From NCBI GenBank assembly GCA_963715655.1, contig OY970262.1, positions 3,286,001 through 3,350,000 on the forward strand: a stretch of 64,000 bases of DNA, read 5' to 3'. This document shows positions 52,752 through 60,189 of the stretch, piece after piece. How positions within the stretch are numbered: the first letter of the stretch is position 1; each line of letters begins with the position of its first letter. Below the pieces are notes generated by a model. The model did not search any database. It had not been told where the DNA came from and worked only from the letters and a program-made list of their open reading frames with translations. Made by a program: the position numbers and the translations under genes. The DNA is from JANQPD01 sp963715655 (lineage in GTDB: Bacteria; Bacteroidota; Bacteroidia; Flavobacteriales; Schleiferiaceae).

Positions 52752-53318
52752 ATGGCAAACGTATCTGAAATCCGCAACGGATTATGTATAGAATTTAACG
52801 GAAACCCGTTTCAAATTATAGAATTTTTGCATGTAAAACCGGGTAAAGGCCCTGCCTTTGTGCGTACTAAAATGCGCAATTTAGATAACGGACGAATTTT
52901 AGAACACACTTTTGCCGGTAGTGCCAAGCTTGATATCATTAGAATTGAAAATCGTACGTATCAATTTTTATATGATGATCCTACAGGGTTTCATTTTATG
53001 AATATGGACGATTACAATCAAATAACCATTGCGAAAGATTTGATAAATGCTCCGCAGTTTTTAAAAGAAGGTATGGAGTGTCAAGTACTTTTTCATGCTG
53101 ATGAAGAACGTCCCTTAGTGTGTGAACTTCCACAGAAAGTGGTAGTAGAAATTACTTATACCGAGCCAGGTATTAAAGGCGATACCGCTACAAACAGCAT
53201 GAAAGCAGCCACTGTAGAATCAGGTGCTGAAATACGCGTGCCTTTGTTTATTGGCCAGGGTGAAAAAGTGGTAATTGAAACAGCTACCGGAGATTATAAA
53301 GAGCGTCATAAAGAGTAA
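52752..53318 (+). CDS. efp: Translation elongation factor P
   Basis: EF-P relieves ribosome stalling at polyproline stretches. The 188-residue length is standard. The N-terminal KOW-like domain carries the modification loop VKPGKGPAFVRTKMRN with the exposed Lys in PGKGPA, and the two OB domains end in GEKVVIETATGDYKERHKE. The loop keeps Lys, compatible with a lysyl-type modification, but the modifying enzyme is not in this window. Followed without gap by the second lpxD-like gene. Confidence 0.97.
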   Translation: MANVSEIRNGLCIEFNGNPFQIIEFLHVKPGKGPAFVRTKMRNLDNGRILEHTFAGSAKLDIIRIENRTYQFLYDDPTGFHFMNMDDYNQITIAKDLINAPQFLKEGMECQVLFHADEERPLVCELPQKVVVEITYTEPGIKGDTATNSMKAATVESGAEIRVPLFIGQGEKVVIETATGDYKERHKE

Positions 53319-54229
53319 TGGATTTTCCTAAGCCACTTTATTTAAAAGATATTGCAGAGCTTTTGAACTGCTCCTTTATTGGAAATGCAGCACACCCAGT
53401 GCTTGGCTTAAATGAAATACACGTAGTACGAGAAGGAGATTTAGTTTTTGTAGATCATCCAAAATACTATGATAAAGCTTTAGAAAGTGCCGCTACCACT
53501 ATTTTAATTAATAAAGAAGTAGAGGCACCCATTGGTAAAGGATTGCTTATTTCTGATGATCCGTTTAGAGATTTTAATTATTTAGCCAAACGCTTTTCGG
53601 CTTTTCAACCTGCTTCATCTGCCATAGCAAACACCGCTATAATTGGTGAAGGCTCCATTATTCAACCCAATTGCTTTATTGGTCATAACGTTAGCATAGG
53701 GAAAAACTGTGTAATACACAGCAATGTTTCCATTTATGATGGCTGTACATTAGGTGATAACGTAATTGTGCACGCCAACTGCGTAATTGGAGCAGATGCT
53801 TTTTATTATAAAAAACGCCCTGAAGGATACGATAGATTACATTCTAGCGGCACGGTAATTTTAGAAGATAAGGTAGAGCTTGGCGCAAGTTGCACCATTG
53901 ATAAAGGCGTGAGCGCTGCCACCAAAATTGGCTACGGCAGTAAATTAGATAATAATGTACACGTTGGTCATGATACGCAAATTGGAAAACACTGCCTTTT
54001 TGCTTCTCAAACAGGCATAGCCGGTTGTGTAATTATTGAAGACCATGTAACGCTTTGGGGACAAGTGGGCACCACTAGTGGAATTACTATTGGCAAGGGA
54101 GCCATTGTGCTGGGTCAGAGTGGTATCACAAAAAGCATTGCAGGTGGTAAAAAATACGTAGGCACTCCCGCAGAAGATGTGAAAAGTAAATATCGAGAAA
54201 TGGTAGCTTTGAGGAGGTTAAGGGGGTAG
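53318..54229 (+). CDS. Second LpxD-like acyltransferase
   Basis: The 303-residue product has the same architecture as LpxD: an N-terminal domain (YLKDIAELLNCSFIGN...GDLVFVDHPKYYDKAL) and a hexapeptide beta-helix with the catalytic-type His in NNVHVGHDTQIGKHC. It is 36 residues shorter at the C-terminus than the first copy and only moderately similar. In Flavobacteriales a paralogue at this position, next to efp, is common and annotated as a UDP-3-O-acyl-glucosamine N-acyltransferase; true substrate unknown. It starts on the last base of the efp stop codon. Confidence 0.88.
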   Translation: MDFPKPLYLKDIAELLNCSFIGNAAHPVLGLNEIHVVREGDLVFVDHPKYYDKALESAATTILINKEVEAPIGKGLLISDDPFRDFNYLAKRFSAFQPASSAIANTAIIGEGSIIQPNCFIGHNVSIGKNCVIHSNVSIYDGCTLGDNVIVHANCVIGADAFYYKKRPEGYDRLHSSGTVILEDKVELGASCTIDKGVSAATKIGYGSKLDNNVHVGHDTQIGKHCLFASQTGIAGCVIIEDHVTLWGQVGTTSGITIGKGAIVLGQSGITKSIAGGKKYVGTPAEDVKSKYREMVALRRLRG

Positions 54230-54250
54230 AGATGTTTGTTTTTGGTTGTT

Positions 54251-54285
54251 CGTGAACCGTTATTAGTTATCCGTGAACCGTTATT
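54251..54285 (+). repeat. Short tandem repeat CGTGAACCGTTATT x2
   Basis: Exact 14-base copies at 54251-54264 and 54272-54285 (period 21). They lie in the 170-bp gap between convergent genes, with further imperfect GAAAGAC/GACGGTT repeats after them. No gene seen. Confidence 0.6.
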
Positions 54286-54399
54286 TGGTTGAAAGACGGC
54301 ATGTTGAGGGATTGGGAGTTGAAAGGCGGACGGTTAAAAACCTGACCATCGAACGGAAAATTGAAAGACAGACAGTTACACCTTCAAAAAACTAATTGC

Positions 54400-55845
54400 C
54401 TACTTAGCCAGCTGTTTTGAAGATTTTGGCACATAATATCGCTGAAGTATAACTAACAAGGCTGAAAAACCCCAAACTGGACACGCGGCCTTATCCATCT
54501 CTAAAAAATTATTGAGAAATCCATGCACCCAATAGGTAATTAAACCCATTAAAGCGGCCATGCACAATGCTTTAAGCTTTGGATCATCTAAAGCGTAAAA
54601 GGTGCTTACTCCGGTAATTAAGGTTATTAAAACTAGGAGTAAAACTATTACTGCTCCAAAAATTCCGCTTTCTGCTAAAGGGCCAATGTATTCGCTGTGG
54701 GCATTGCCTAAATCACCATTGTTGGTGCTAATTATGGTTTTATCGTGCGGTTTTTGAAAAGGTGCATATAAAAACATATACGTTCCTGGGCCCCAACCAA
54801 AAATTGGTCTTTCACTAAACATTCTGAAGGCACTTTTCCACCTGTTAATGCGCTCCATGTTACTGGCATCCGTACTTACATTGGAAATAGAGGAAATATG
54901 CTCAGATAAATCATCGCTACTTACAGCCTGATTATTTTCAAACTTAGCGGCAATTTTATCTTGATTTACATATAGTGTTCCTAAAACTGCAATGATGAGT
55001 ACCGCCACAATTTCTTTTCTAACTTTAAACAACACAAAAAGCATAAATACAACAGCTGCAGCCAAACTTACGTAGGCTGCTCTTGTAAAACTCATAATGG
55101 TACCTACTAAAAGTATGGTAAACACCACTGCCGCTAAAACTCTAAAATTCAGGTTTGATTTTACAATGAAGGCATACGTAAATGCAATGGGCACAAACAT
55201 GGCAAGCACAGCACCATAACTTGTATGCTCTTTAAAAAAAGGAAACATAGCCCACACCGCTACATTTTTACTAAATCCATTTTGACCATGTACATAAAGT
55301 GTGTAAAGCACTACGGCACAAAGTGGTAGCATAAATAGCCAAAAGAATAAATCAATGTTTTTTCTCTTTAAGAAAACTTGCGACATTAAGTAGAAAAAAA
55401 CCACTACAAACCATAAACGCGCTAATGAATACTTAAAGGATATAAGGGGCATTTCGCTGGTTAAGGTGGTAATAAACATCCAAAAAAGCATAGCAATAAT
55501 AACCAAGGAAAGCGGATGCCGACTCACTTTTGGATCAAAATTTCCGGTATATAATAATTTTAAAAAGAACAAAAGCATTACACCAAATAAAATAGGCTCG
55601 GTAGGTAATGTAAAGCCTACTTGCAGGCTATCGTTAAAATAAAATATGGACAAAGGCACGGTAAAAACCAGAAATAGCAAAACTTTATCTAAAGCCAAAA
55701 TTAAAGCTGCAACCAAGGCAAAACCAAGGGGTAATAATAATCCCCAATAATTTTCTGTTGCTATAAATGCAGCGTTTATTGAGGCAAGCACTAAGCCACC
55801 TAAAATTATCCAATTCGCTTTAATATGCTTAAGCAGTATGCTCAA
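54400..55845 (-). CDS. O-antigen ligase / Wzy-type polymerase family membrane protein
   Basis: The 481-residue product has about 12 membrane segments and a large periplasmic loop with FSERPIFGWGPGTYMFLYAPF and NAHSEYIGPLAESGIFGA, the pattern of the O-antigen ligase (Wzy_C) family. It would polymerise or ligate surface polysaccharide on the periplasmic side of the inner membrane. It is last in a minus-strand unit with a Wzz-like chain-length protein (2 bp gap) and a flippase, so this is probably a polysaccharide export operon. WaaL versus Wzy cannot be distinguished from sequence alone. Confidence 0.88.
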   Translation of the reverse strand: MSILLKHIKANWIILGGLVLASINAAFIATENYWGLLLPLGFALVAALILALDKVLLFLVFTVPLSIFYFNDSLQVGFTLPTEPILFGVMLLFFLKLLYTGNFDPKVSRHPLSLVIIAMLFWMFITTLTSEMPLISFKYSLARLWFVVVFFYLMSQVFLKRKNIDLFFWLFMLPLCAVVLYTLYVHGQNGFSKNVAVWAMFPFFKEHTSYGAVLAMFVPIAFTYAFIVKSNLNFRVLAAVVFTILLVGTIMSFTRAAYVSLAAAVVFMLFVLFKVRKEIVAVLIIAVLGTLYVNQDKIAAKFENNQAVSSDDLSEHISSISNVSTDASNMERINRWKSAFRMFSERPIFGWGPGTYMFLYAPFQKPHDKTIISTNNGDLGNAHSEYIGPLAESGIFGAVIVLLLVLITLITGVSTFYALDDPKLKALCMAALMGLITYWVHGFLNNFLEMDKAACPVWGFSALLVILQRYYVPKSSKQLAK

Positions 55846-55847
55846 GG

Positions 55848-56876
55848 TTAGGCTTTTATCTTAGATTTTTTAACTGTATCTGCCACTAATAACAAAATTA
55901 GTGTAAATGTAAAAGCAGAAATTGCCGCTACCGCCACTATTAACCAACGTGTAGGATGCGATTTTTTTTCTGCCGGAAAAGCAGTATTTACTTTGAACGA
56001 AGCGGGTAGTGTTTCAGAAACATCTACTTTGGCTTGATCATACTTCGTTTTAAGTTTTACCTGTTCTTCGTTTAAGTACTTAAGTTCATCGCGCAGGGTT
56101 ACGTAGCTTCCACCATACTTTGCTAAGGTGTCCAATCTATCTTCAATTAAATCAACAGCACGCCCTGATTTATCTTCAATAAAAGCGGTGGCCAATTGCT
56201 CATTAAGCACAGCCGATTGTGTTTCATAATCATGTACACCTCGATAGCGCAATTCCGTTAGTCGGTTATCATAAGCTTTAATTTCTTCCTTTAAAGCCAA
56301 ATATTCCGTTTCAATAATACGTAGGCCTTTTTCCGCTCTATCTTTTTGTATTCGGTTTTTTACATCGTCTAACAAAAAGCTTATATCATTTGCTATAAGT
56401 GCTGCTGTATCAGGCTCTGTATCTAAAACATTAATTTCTACCGACATAAATTCCGTGCGTCTAAACGAAATATTGCTGTTGTAGGTATCGTACAGTTCTG
56501 TACGTGAAAAAGCACCACTATCAATATTATAATGTTGACGCAAATTGTATTTTTCAATAATACTAGAGCGAATTTCATCTGAATTGAGAATCTGTAAAAG
56601 CTGCTCTGCCTGTTCTTCTTCTCCAAATTCAAGAATATCCTGTCCGCGCGAAGAAAACTGCTGTGGTAAAAGCGCTTTAGAAAGTGAATTGGTGGTGGTA
56701 GGAAACACCGTAACGGTGGATTTATACAAAGGAGGTATAAAGTAAGGAGCGCTAAAAACACCCGCCAAAATAATGGCTACAAGGGTTACAATTAATAATG
56801 GTTTACGCTTTTCATAAACGTACACCACCAAATTACTGCTGTCAAAAACTCTTTGGTTTGGATTATTTTGATCCAT
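55848..56876 (-). CDS. Wzz-type polysaccharide chain-length determinant protein
   Basis: The 342-residue product has the two-membrane-helix topology of polysaccharide co-polymerases: first helix at about 32-52 (IVTLVAIILAGVFSAPYFI), a periplasmic domain with long coiled-coil stretches (about 170-270, e.g. LKEEIKAYDNRLTELRYR), and a second helix at about 310-332 (WLIVAVAAISAFTFTLILLL) preceded by the proline-rich HPTRW. No kinase domain. It controls the chain length of the polymer made with the neighbouring Wzy-like protein. Confidence 0.88.
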   Translation of the reverse strand: MDQNNPNQRVFDSSNLVVYVYEKRKPLLIVTLVAIILAGVFSAPYFIPPLYKSTVTVFPTTTNSLSKALLPQQFSSRGQDILEFGEEEQAEQLLQILNSDEIRSSIIEKYNLRQHYNIDSGAFSRTELYDTYNSNISFRRTEFMSVEINVLDTEPDTAALIANDISFLLDDVKNRIQKDRAEKGLRIIETEYLALKEEIKAYDNRLTELRYRGVHDYETQSAVLNEQLATAFIEDKSGRAVDLIEDRLDTLAKYGGSYVTLRDELKYLNEEQVKLKTKYDQAKVDVSETLPASFKVNTAFPAEKKSHPTRWLIVAVAAISAFTFTLILLLVADTVKKSKIKA

Positions 56877-56895
56877 TTAGATTTTAAAATTTGCG

Positions 56896-56903
56896 CAAAA
56901 ATA
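56896..56903 (-). promoter_or_regulatory. TAnnTTTG -7 element upstream of the Wzz-like gene
   Basis: TATTTTTG on the minus strand lies 19 bases before the ATG at 56876, so the Wzz and Wzy genes may be transcribed apart from the flippase gene. Confidence 0.45.
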
Positions 56904-56925
56904 ACAATCTGCTTTACTATGATGG

Positions 56926-58371
56926 TCAGCGAAAACGCTGACCGACTAATTCTATTGCTTCTTTTAACTTGAAGAAACCTACAATGGCCGAAAAGAATAG
57001 GGTTACCGAAATAATAAGTACAAAACGATATGGCCAGGTAATACTTTCTAAACCATTAATTACTATGGCTAAAAATATGGAGCCGGCCACAAATAGAACA
57101 ATTCTCAACCAATAAGCACTTACACTAAAATTTACCTTAAATAATTTTACTGAAATAAAAAGCTGCACTAAGGCCGTAGCAAATTGTGTAATTACCGTGG
57201 CAATGGCTGCACCGTAAGCCTGCTGATGTTTTATTAGAAAGTAATTGAGCACAATGTTGAGCAAAAATCCTGATAGAGCAACTTTATTTAAAAGTTTTAA
57301 ATTGCCATTGGCTGTTAAAAGAGTCCCGAAAATAAAGGTAGTGCCAAAGGCTATAGAACTAAGTATTAGCAACTTTAATACCTCGGCAGATAAATCAGCT
57401 GAACCTAAGCTCAACACATTCATTAAAGGCACTGCATTAAAAAAGCACGCTAGGCTAATGGCTAAAGTACCGGCTAATATCAAGTTAAAATTTAGCTCTA
57501 CTAAAGGGGTAACATTTATTTTTTTTGATAATAAATTACTGAACATGGGTAGTAACAATACGGCAAAAAGATAGCCAATTTGGTTTACGGCATCTACCAA
57601 TCTAAAAGCAGCAGCATATACGCCAGCGTAATATGGCCCCACCATTACATCAAGCATTACACTATCTATACGGGTGTAAAGTGCCATTAATAAAATTAAT
57701 AATGCATACGGAAAAGCACTTTTCAGATTTAGAAAATGCCTTTTAAAATTGGGCGTATAGCTAAAAACACCACCTTTGCTTAAAACCAAAAAGAAAGCAA
57801 ATATTACCGTAAGCACATAACTTAAAAGTTGGGTAGCGGCAAAATCAAATACAGTAATTGTTCTGCCCAATACGGGTGTAAAAAGCAGCGCAGCGCACAA
57901 AATAATCATAATGGTTTTATCCAACACACTTAGCAATGCATCTAACCTAAAAAGCTGTAAACCACTAATGTTAGAGCGCATGAAAAGCAACATACTAGCC
58001 AAAAACTGATTTATTGTTAGTACAAAAAGCAACCAAAAGCTTTCGCTAAAAAACCCAAAGAGTGCACCCATGGCCATCATTACAAAAAAATATACTACGC
58101 CAAGTATAAGTTTGAGGCTAAGCAGTTGTGAGAAATTCTTTTTTATGTTTTTCGCATTTTTAGCAATAGCTTGGTTATTATAATGCGTAAGGCCTGCGTC
58201 TAAAATAATATTGAAAACAATGGTAAAACCCACCAAAGCAAAATAGCGACCGTAAGCTTCCTCGCCCACTAAATTTTGCACGTTTCTATCAATTCCAAAA
58301 AGCCAAAAGGGCTTTATTAAAAAATTGAGAAATAAAAGAATGAATAGATTGCCAATAAAGCGCCTACGCAT
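56926..58371 (-). CDS. Polysaccharide flippase (Wzx/MATE-like family)
   Basis: The 481-residue product has about 14 membrane segments in the polysaccharide biosynthesis protein pattern (MRRRFIGNLFILLFLNFLIKPFWLFGIDRNVQNLVG at the start; ALLILLMALYTRIDSVMLDVMVGPYYAGVYAAAFRLVDAV in the middle). It would flip lipid-linked oligosaccharide across the inner membrane. First gene of the minus-strand polysaccharide cluster, divergent from a glycosyltransferase gene 47 bp away. Confidence 0.88.
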   Translation of the reverse strand: MRRRFIGNLFILLFLNFLIKPFWLFGIDRNVQNLVGEEAYGRYFALVGFTIVFNIILDAGLTHYNNQAIAKNAKNIKKNFSQLLSLKLILGVVYFFVMMAMGALFGFFSESFWLLFVLTINQFLASMLLFMRSNISGLQLFRLDALLSVLDKTIMIILCAALLFTPVLGRTITVFDFAATQLLSYVLTVIFAFFLVLSKGGVFSYTPNFKRHFLNLKSAFPYALLILLMALYTRIDSVMLDVMVGPYYAGVYAAAFRLVDAVNQIGYLFAVLLLPMFSNLLSKKINVTPLVELNFNLILAGTLAISLACFFNAVPLMNVLSLGSADLSAEVLKLLILSSIAFGTTFIFGTLLTANGNLKLLNKVALSGFLLNIVLNYFLIKHQQAYGAAIATVITQFATALVQLFISVKLFKVNFSVSAYWLRIVLFVAGSIFLAIVINGLESITWPYRFVLIISVTLFFSAIVGFFKLKEAIELVGQRFR

Positions 58372-58405
58372 GAAAATTCCTTAAAAGATGGCTATATTAT
58401 ACTGC

Positions 58406-58413
58406 TATATTTG
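58406..58413 (+). promoter_or_regulatory. TAnnTTTG -7 element five bases before a GTG start
   Basis: TATATTTG is followed by CGGCC and the GTG at 58419, the same near-leaderless spacing as at thyA and lpxD. Confidence 0.6.
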
Positions 58414-58418
58414 CGGCC

Positions 58419-59549
58419 GTGAAGATAGCAGTAAATACTCGTTTTTTACTTCCGCACCGCTTGGAAGGTATTGGATGGTTTACCTACGAAATTTTTGAGC
58501 GTTTGGTAAAACGTTTTCCGCAGCATGATTTTATCTTTTATTTTGATAGGCCTTACAAGGAGCGTTTCGTTTTTGGCAGCAACGTTATGCCCATCGTTTT
58601 ACATCCGCAGGCTAGGCATCCCATTTTATGGAAATTATGGTTTAATGTGAGCTTACAATATAGTTTGGCTAAGCACAAACCTGATGTTTTTATTTCGCCT
58701 GACGGATATATTCCATTACCGAATAAAGTAAAAAGCATTGCGGTAATTCATGACATTAACTTTGAGCATAACCCTGAATATTTGCTAGGATCTGCACGAA
58801 AATATTTTCTTAAATATTTTAGAAAATTTGCGCAACAAGCTACACGCGTGGCCACTGTAAGTAAATTTAGTAAAACCGATATTGCACAAACCTACCACAT
58901 AGCACTTGACAAAATTGATTTGGTTTACAATGGTATTGGTGATTTTTTTAAACCATTGTCAGTGCGCAATCAGGCGCAAATAAGACAAGAATATACTGAT
59001 GGAGCTTCCTATTTTGTGTTTGTAGGTGCTTTAAATCCGCGTAAAAATTTAGAAGGAATGCTAGCGGCTTACACCTTATATAGAAACCAAGGTGGCACCA
59101 ATAAATTTGTAATTGTAGGTACAAAAATGTATTGGCCGGCAAGTTTAGAAAACTGCATTGCAGAGCATCCGTTTAAAAAAGATTTAATTTTTAGTGGCCG
59201 GTTAGAGCGCGAAGGATTAAACAAAGTGCTGGCCTCAGCGGAAGCGTTGCTTTTTATTTCACACTTTGAAGGCTTCGGCATTCCTATGATTGAAGCTTTT
59301 CAATGTGAAATTCCGGTTATAACTTCTACCAAAACCTCGTTGCCTGAAGTAGCCGATGGTGCCGCATTATTATGTGAGCCAGATGACCATGCCGGTATTG
59401 CAAAAGCCATGTTTGAAGTGGCTGAGCCTGACATACGTAAAACGTTAATCGCCAAAGGAAAAGAACGCGCGGCTTTTTTTACTTGGGAAAAATCTGCCGA
59501 TATGATGTGGGAAAGTATAGAAAAATGTTTAGCAAGTGAGAAAGCGTAA
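58419..59549 (+). CDS. Glycosyltransferase family 1 protein
   Basis: The 376-residue product is a GT-B glycosyltransferase. N-terminal half: MKIAVNTRFLLPHRLEGIGWFTYEI with the acceptor-side Gly-rich loop. C-terminal half: FVGALNPRKNLEGML, then the nucleotide-sugar site SHFEGFGIPMIEAFQCEIPVITSTKTSLPEV with the E-x7-E type motif. Likely adds a sugar to the surface polysaccharide whose export genes are divergent from it. Sugar specificity not predictable. It overlaps rnhB by 14 bp. Confidence 0.9.
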   Translation: MKIAVNTRFLLPHRLEGIGWFTYEIFERLVKRFPQHDFIFYFDRPYKERFVFGSNVMPIVLHPQARHPILWKLWFNVSLQYSLAKHKPDVFISPDGYIPLPNKVKSIAVIHDINFEHNPEYLLGSARKYFLKYFRKFAQQATRVATVSKFSKTDIAQTYHIALDKIDLVYNGIGDFFKPLSVRNQAQIRQEYTDGASYFVFVGALNPRKNLEGMLAAYTLYRNQGGTNKFVIVGTKMYWPASLENCIAEHPFKKDLIFSGRLEREGLNKVLASAEALLFISHFEGFGIPMIEAFQCEIPVITSTKTSLPEVADGAALLCEPDDHAGIAKAMFEVAEPDIRKTLIAKGKERAAFFTWEKSADMMWESIEKCLASEKA

Positions 59550-60135
59550 ATACCTTAAAAGCTATCTCCATAAAAACGTTTTAGAAGCCGGCTGTGATGA
59601 AGCCGGACGTGGTTGCTTAGCCGGCCCGGTGGTTGCTGCATCTGTAATTTTACCGCATAATTTTAAGCATAAATGGCTAAACGACAGTAAACTATTAAAC
59701 GAACCTCAACGCGAAACCTTATGTGAAATTATTGAAGAAAAAGCCCTTGCAAGTGCCGTAGGTTTTGTTTGGCAAGATGAAATTGATAGCATAAATATTT
59801 TAAACGCCTCCTTTTTGGCCATGCACAGGGCTATTGACCAACTAACTATAAAACCCGAATTTTTACTTATTGATGGCAACCGGTTTAACGCCTACCCACT
59901 AATACCTCATGCGTGCTTAATTAAAGGAGATGCTCGATTTAAACCTATCGCAGCCGCTTCTATTTTGGCAAAAACATATCGCGACAAGTATATGAATACA
60001 CTTCACTTGGAATATCCGCATTACAACTGGTTGAAAAACAAAGGATACCCCACCGTAGAACATCGCGCAGCTATCGCTAAATCAGGCTCTTGTAAACATC
60101 ATAGATTAACATTTACGTTGTTGAAATCATTTTGA
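59536..60135 (+). CDS. rnhB: Ribonuclease HII
   Basis: RNase HII removes ribonucleotides misincorporated in DNA. The 199-residue product has EAGCDEAGRGCLAGPVVAASVIL at the start (the catalytic Asp-Glu pair in DEAGRG), the third acidic residue in LIDGNRF, and AAASILAKTYRDKYM (fourth acid). The GTG at 59536 overlaps the preceding glycosyltransferase gene, consistent with translational coupling; it has no obvious link to polysaccharide synthesis. Confidence 0.95.
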   Translation: MRKRKYLKSYLHKNVLEAGCDEAGRGCLAGPVVAASVILPHNFKHKWLNDSKLLNEPQRETLCEIIEEKALASAVGFVWQDEIDSINILNASFLAMHRAIDQLTIKPEFLLIDGNRFNAYPLIPHACLIKGDARFKPIAAASILAKTYRDKYMNTLHLEYPHYNWLKNKGYPTVEHRAAIAKSGSCKHHRLTFTLLKSF

Positions 60136-60165
60136 AGGAACTTTATTACAGTTTTGTATATAAAG

Positions 60166-60173
60166 TACTTTTG
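60166..60173 (+). promoter_or_regulatory. TAnnTTTG -7 element of the large lipoprotein gene
   Basis: TACTTTTG lies 16 bases before the ATG at 60190. It supports that ATG over an in-frame ATG at 60154, which would precede the promoter. Confidence 0.5.
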
Positions 60174-60189
60174 CTCACAACATTTCAAT

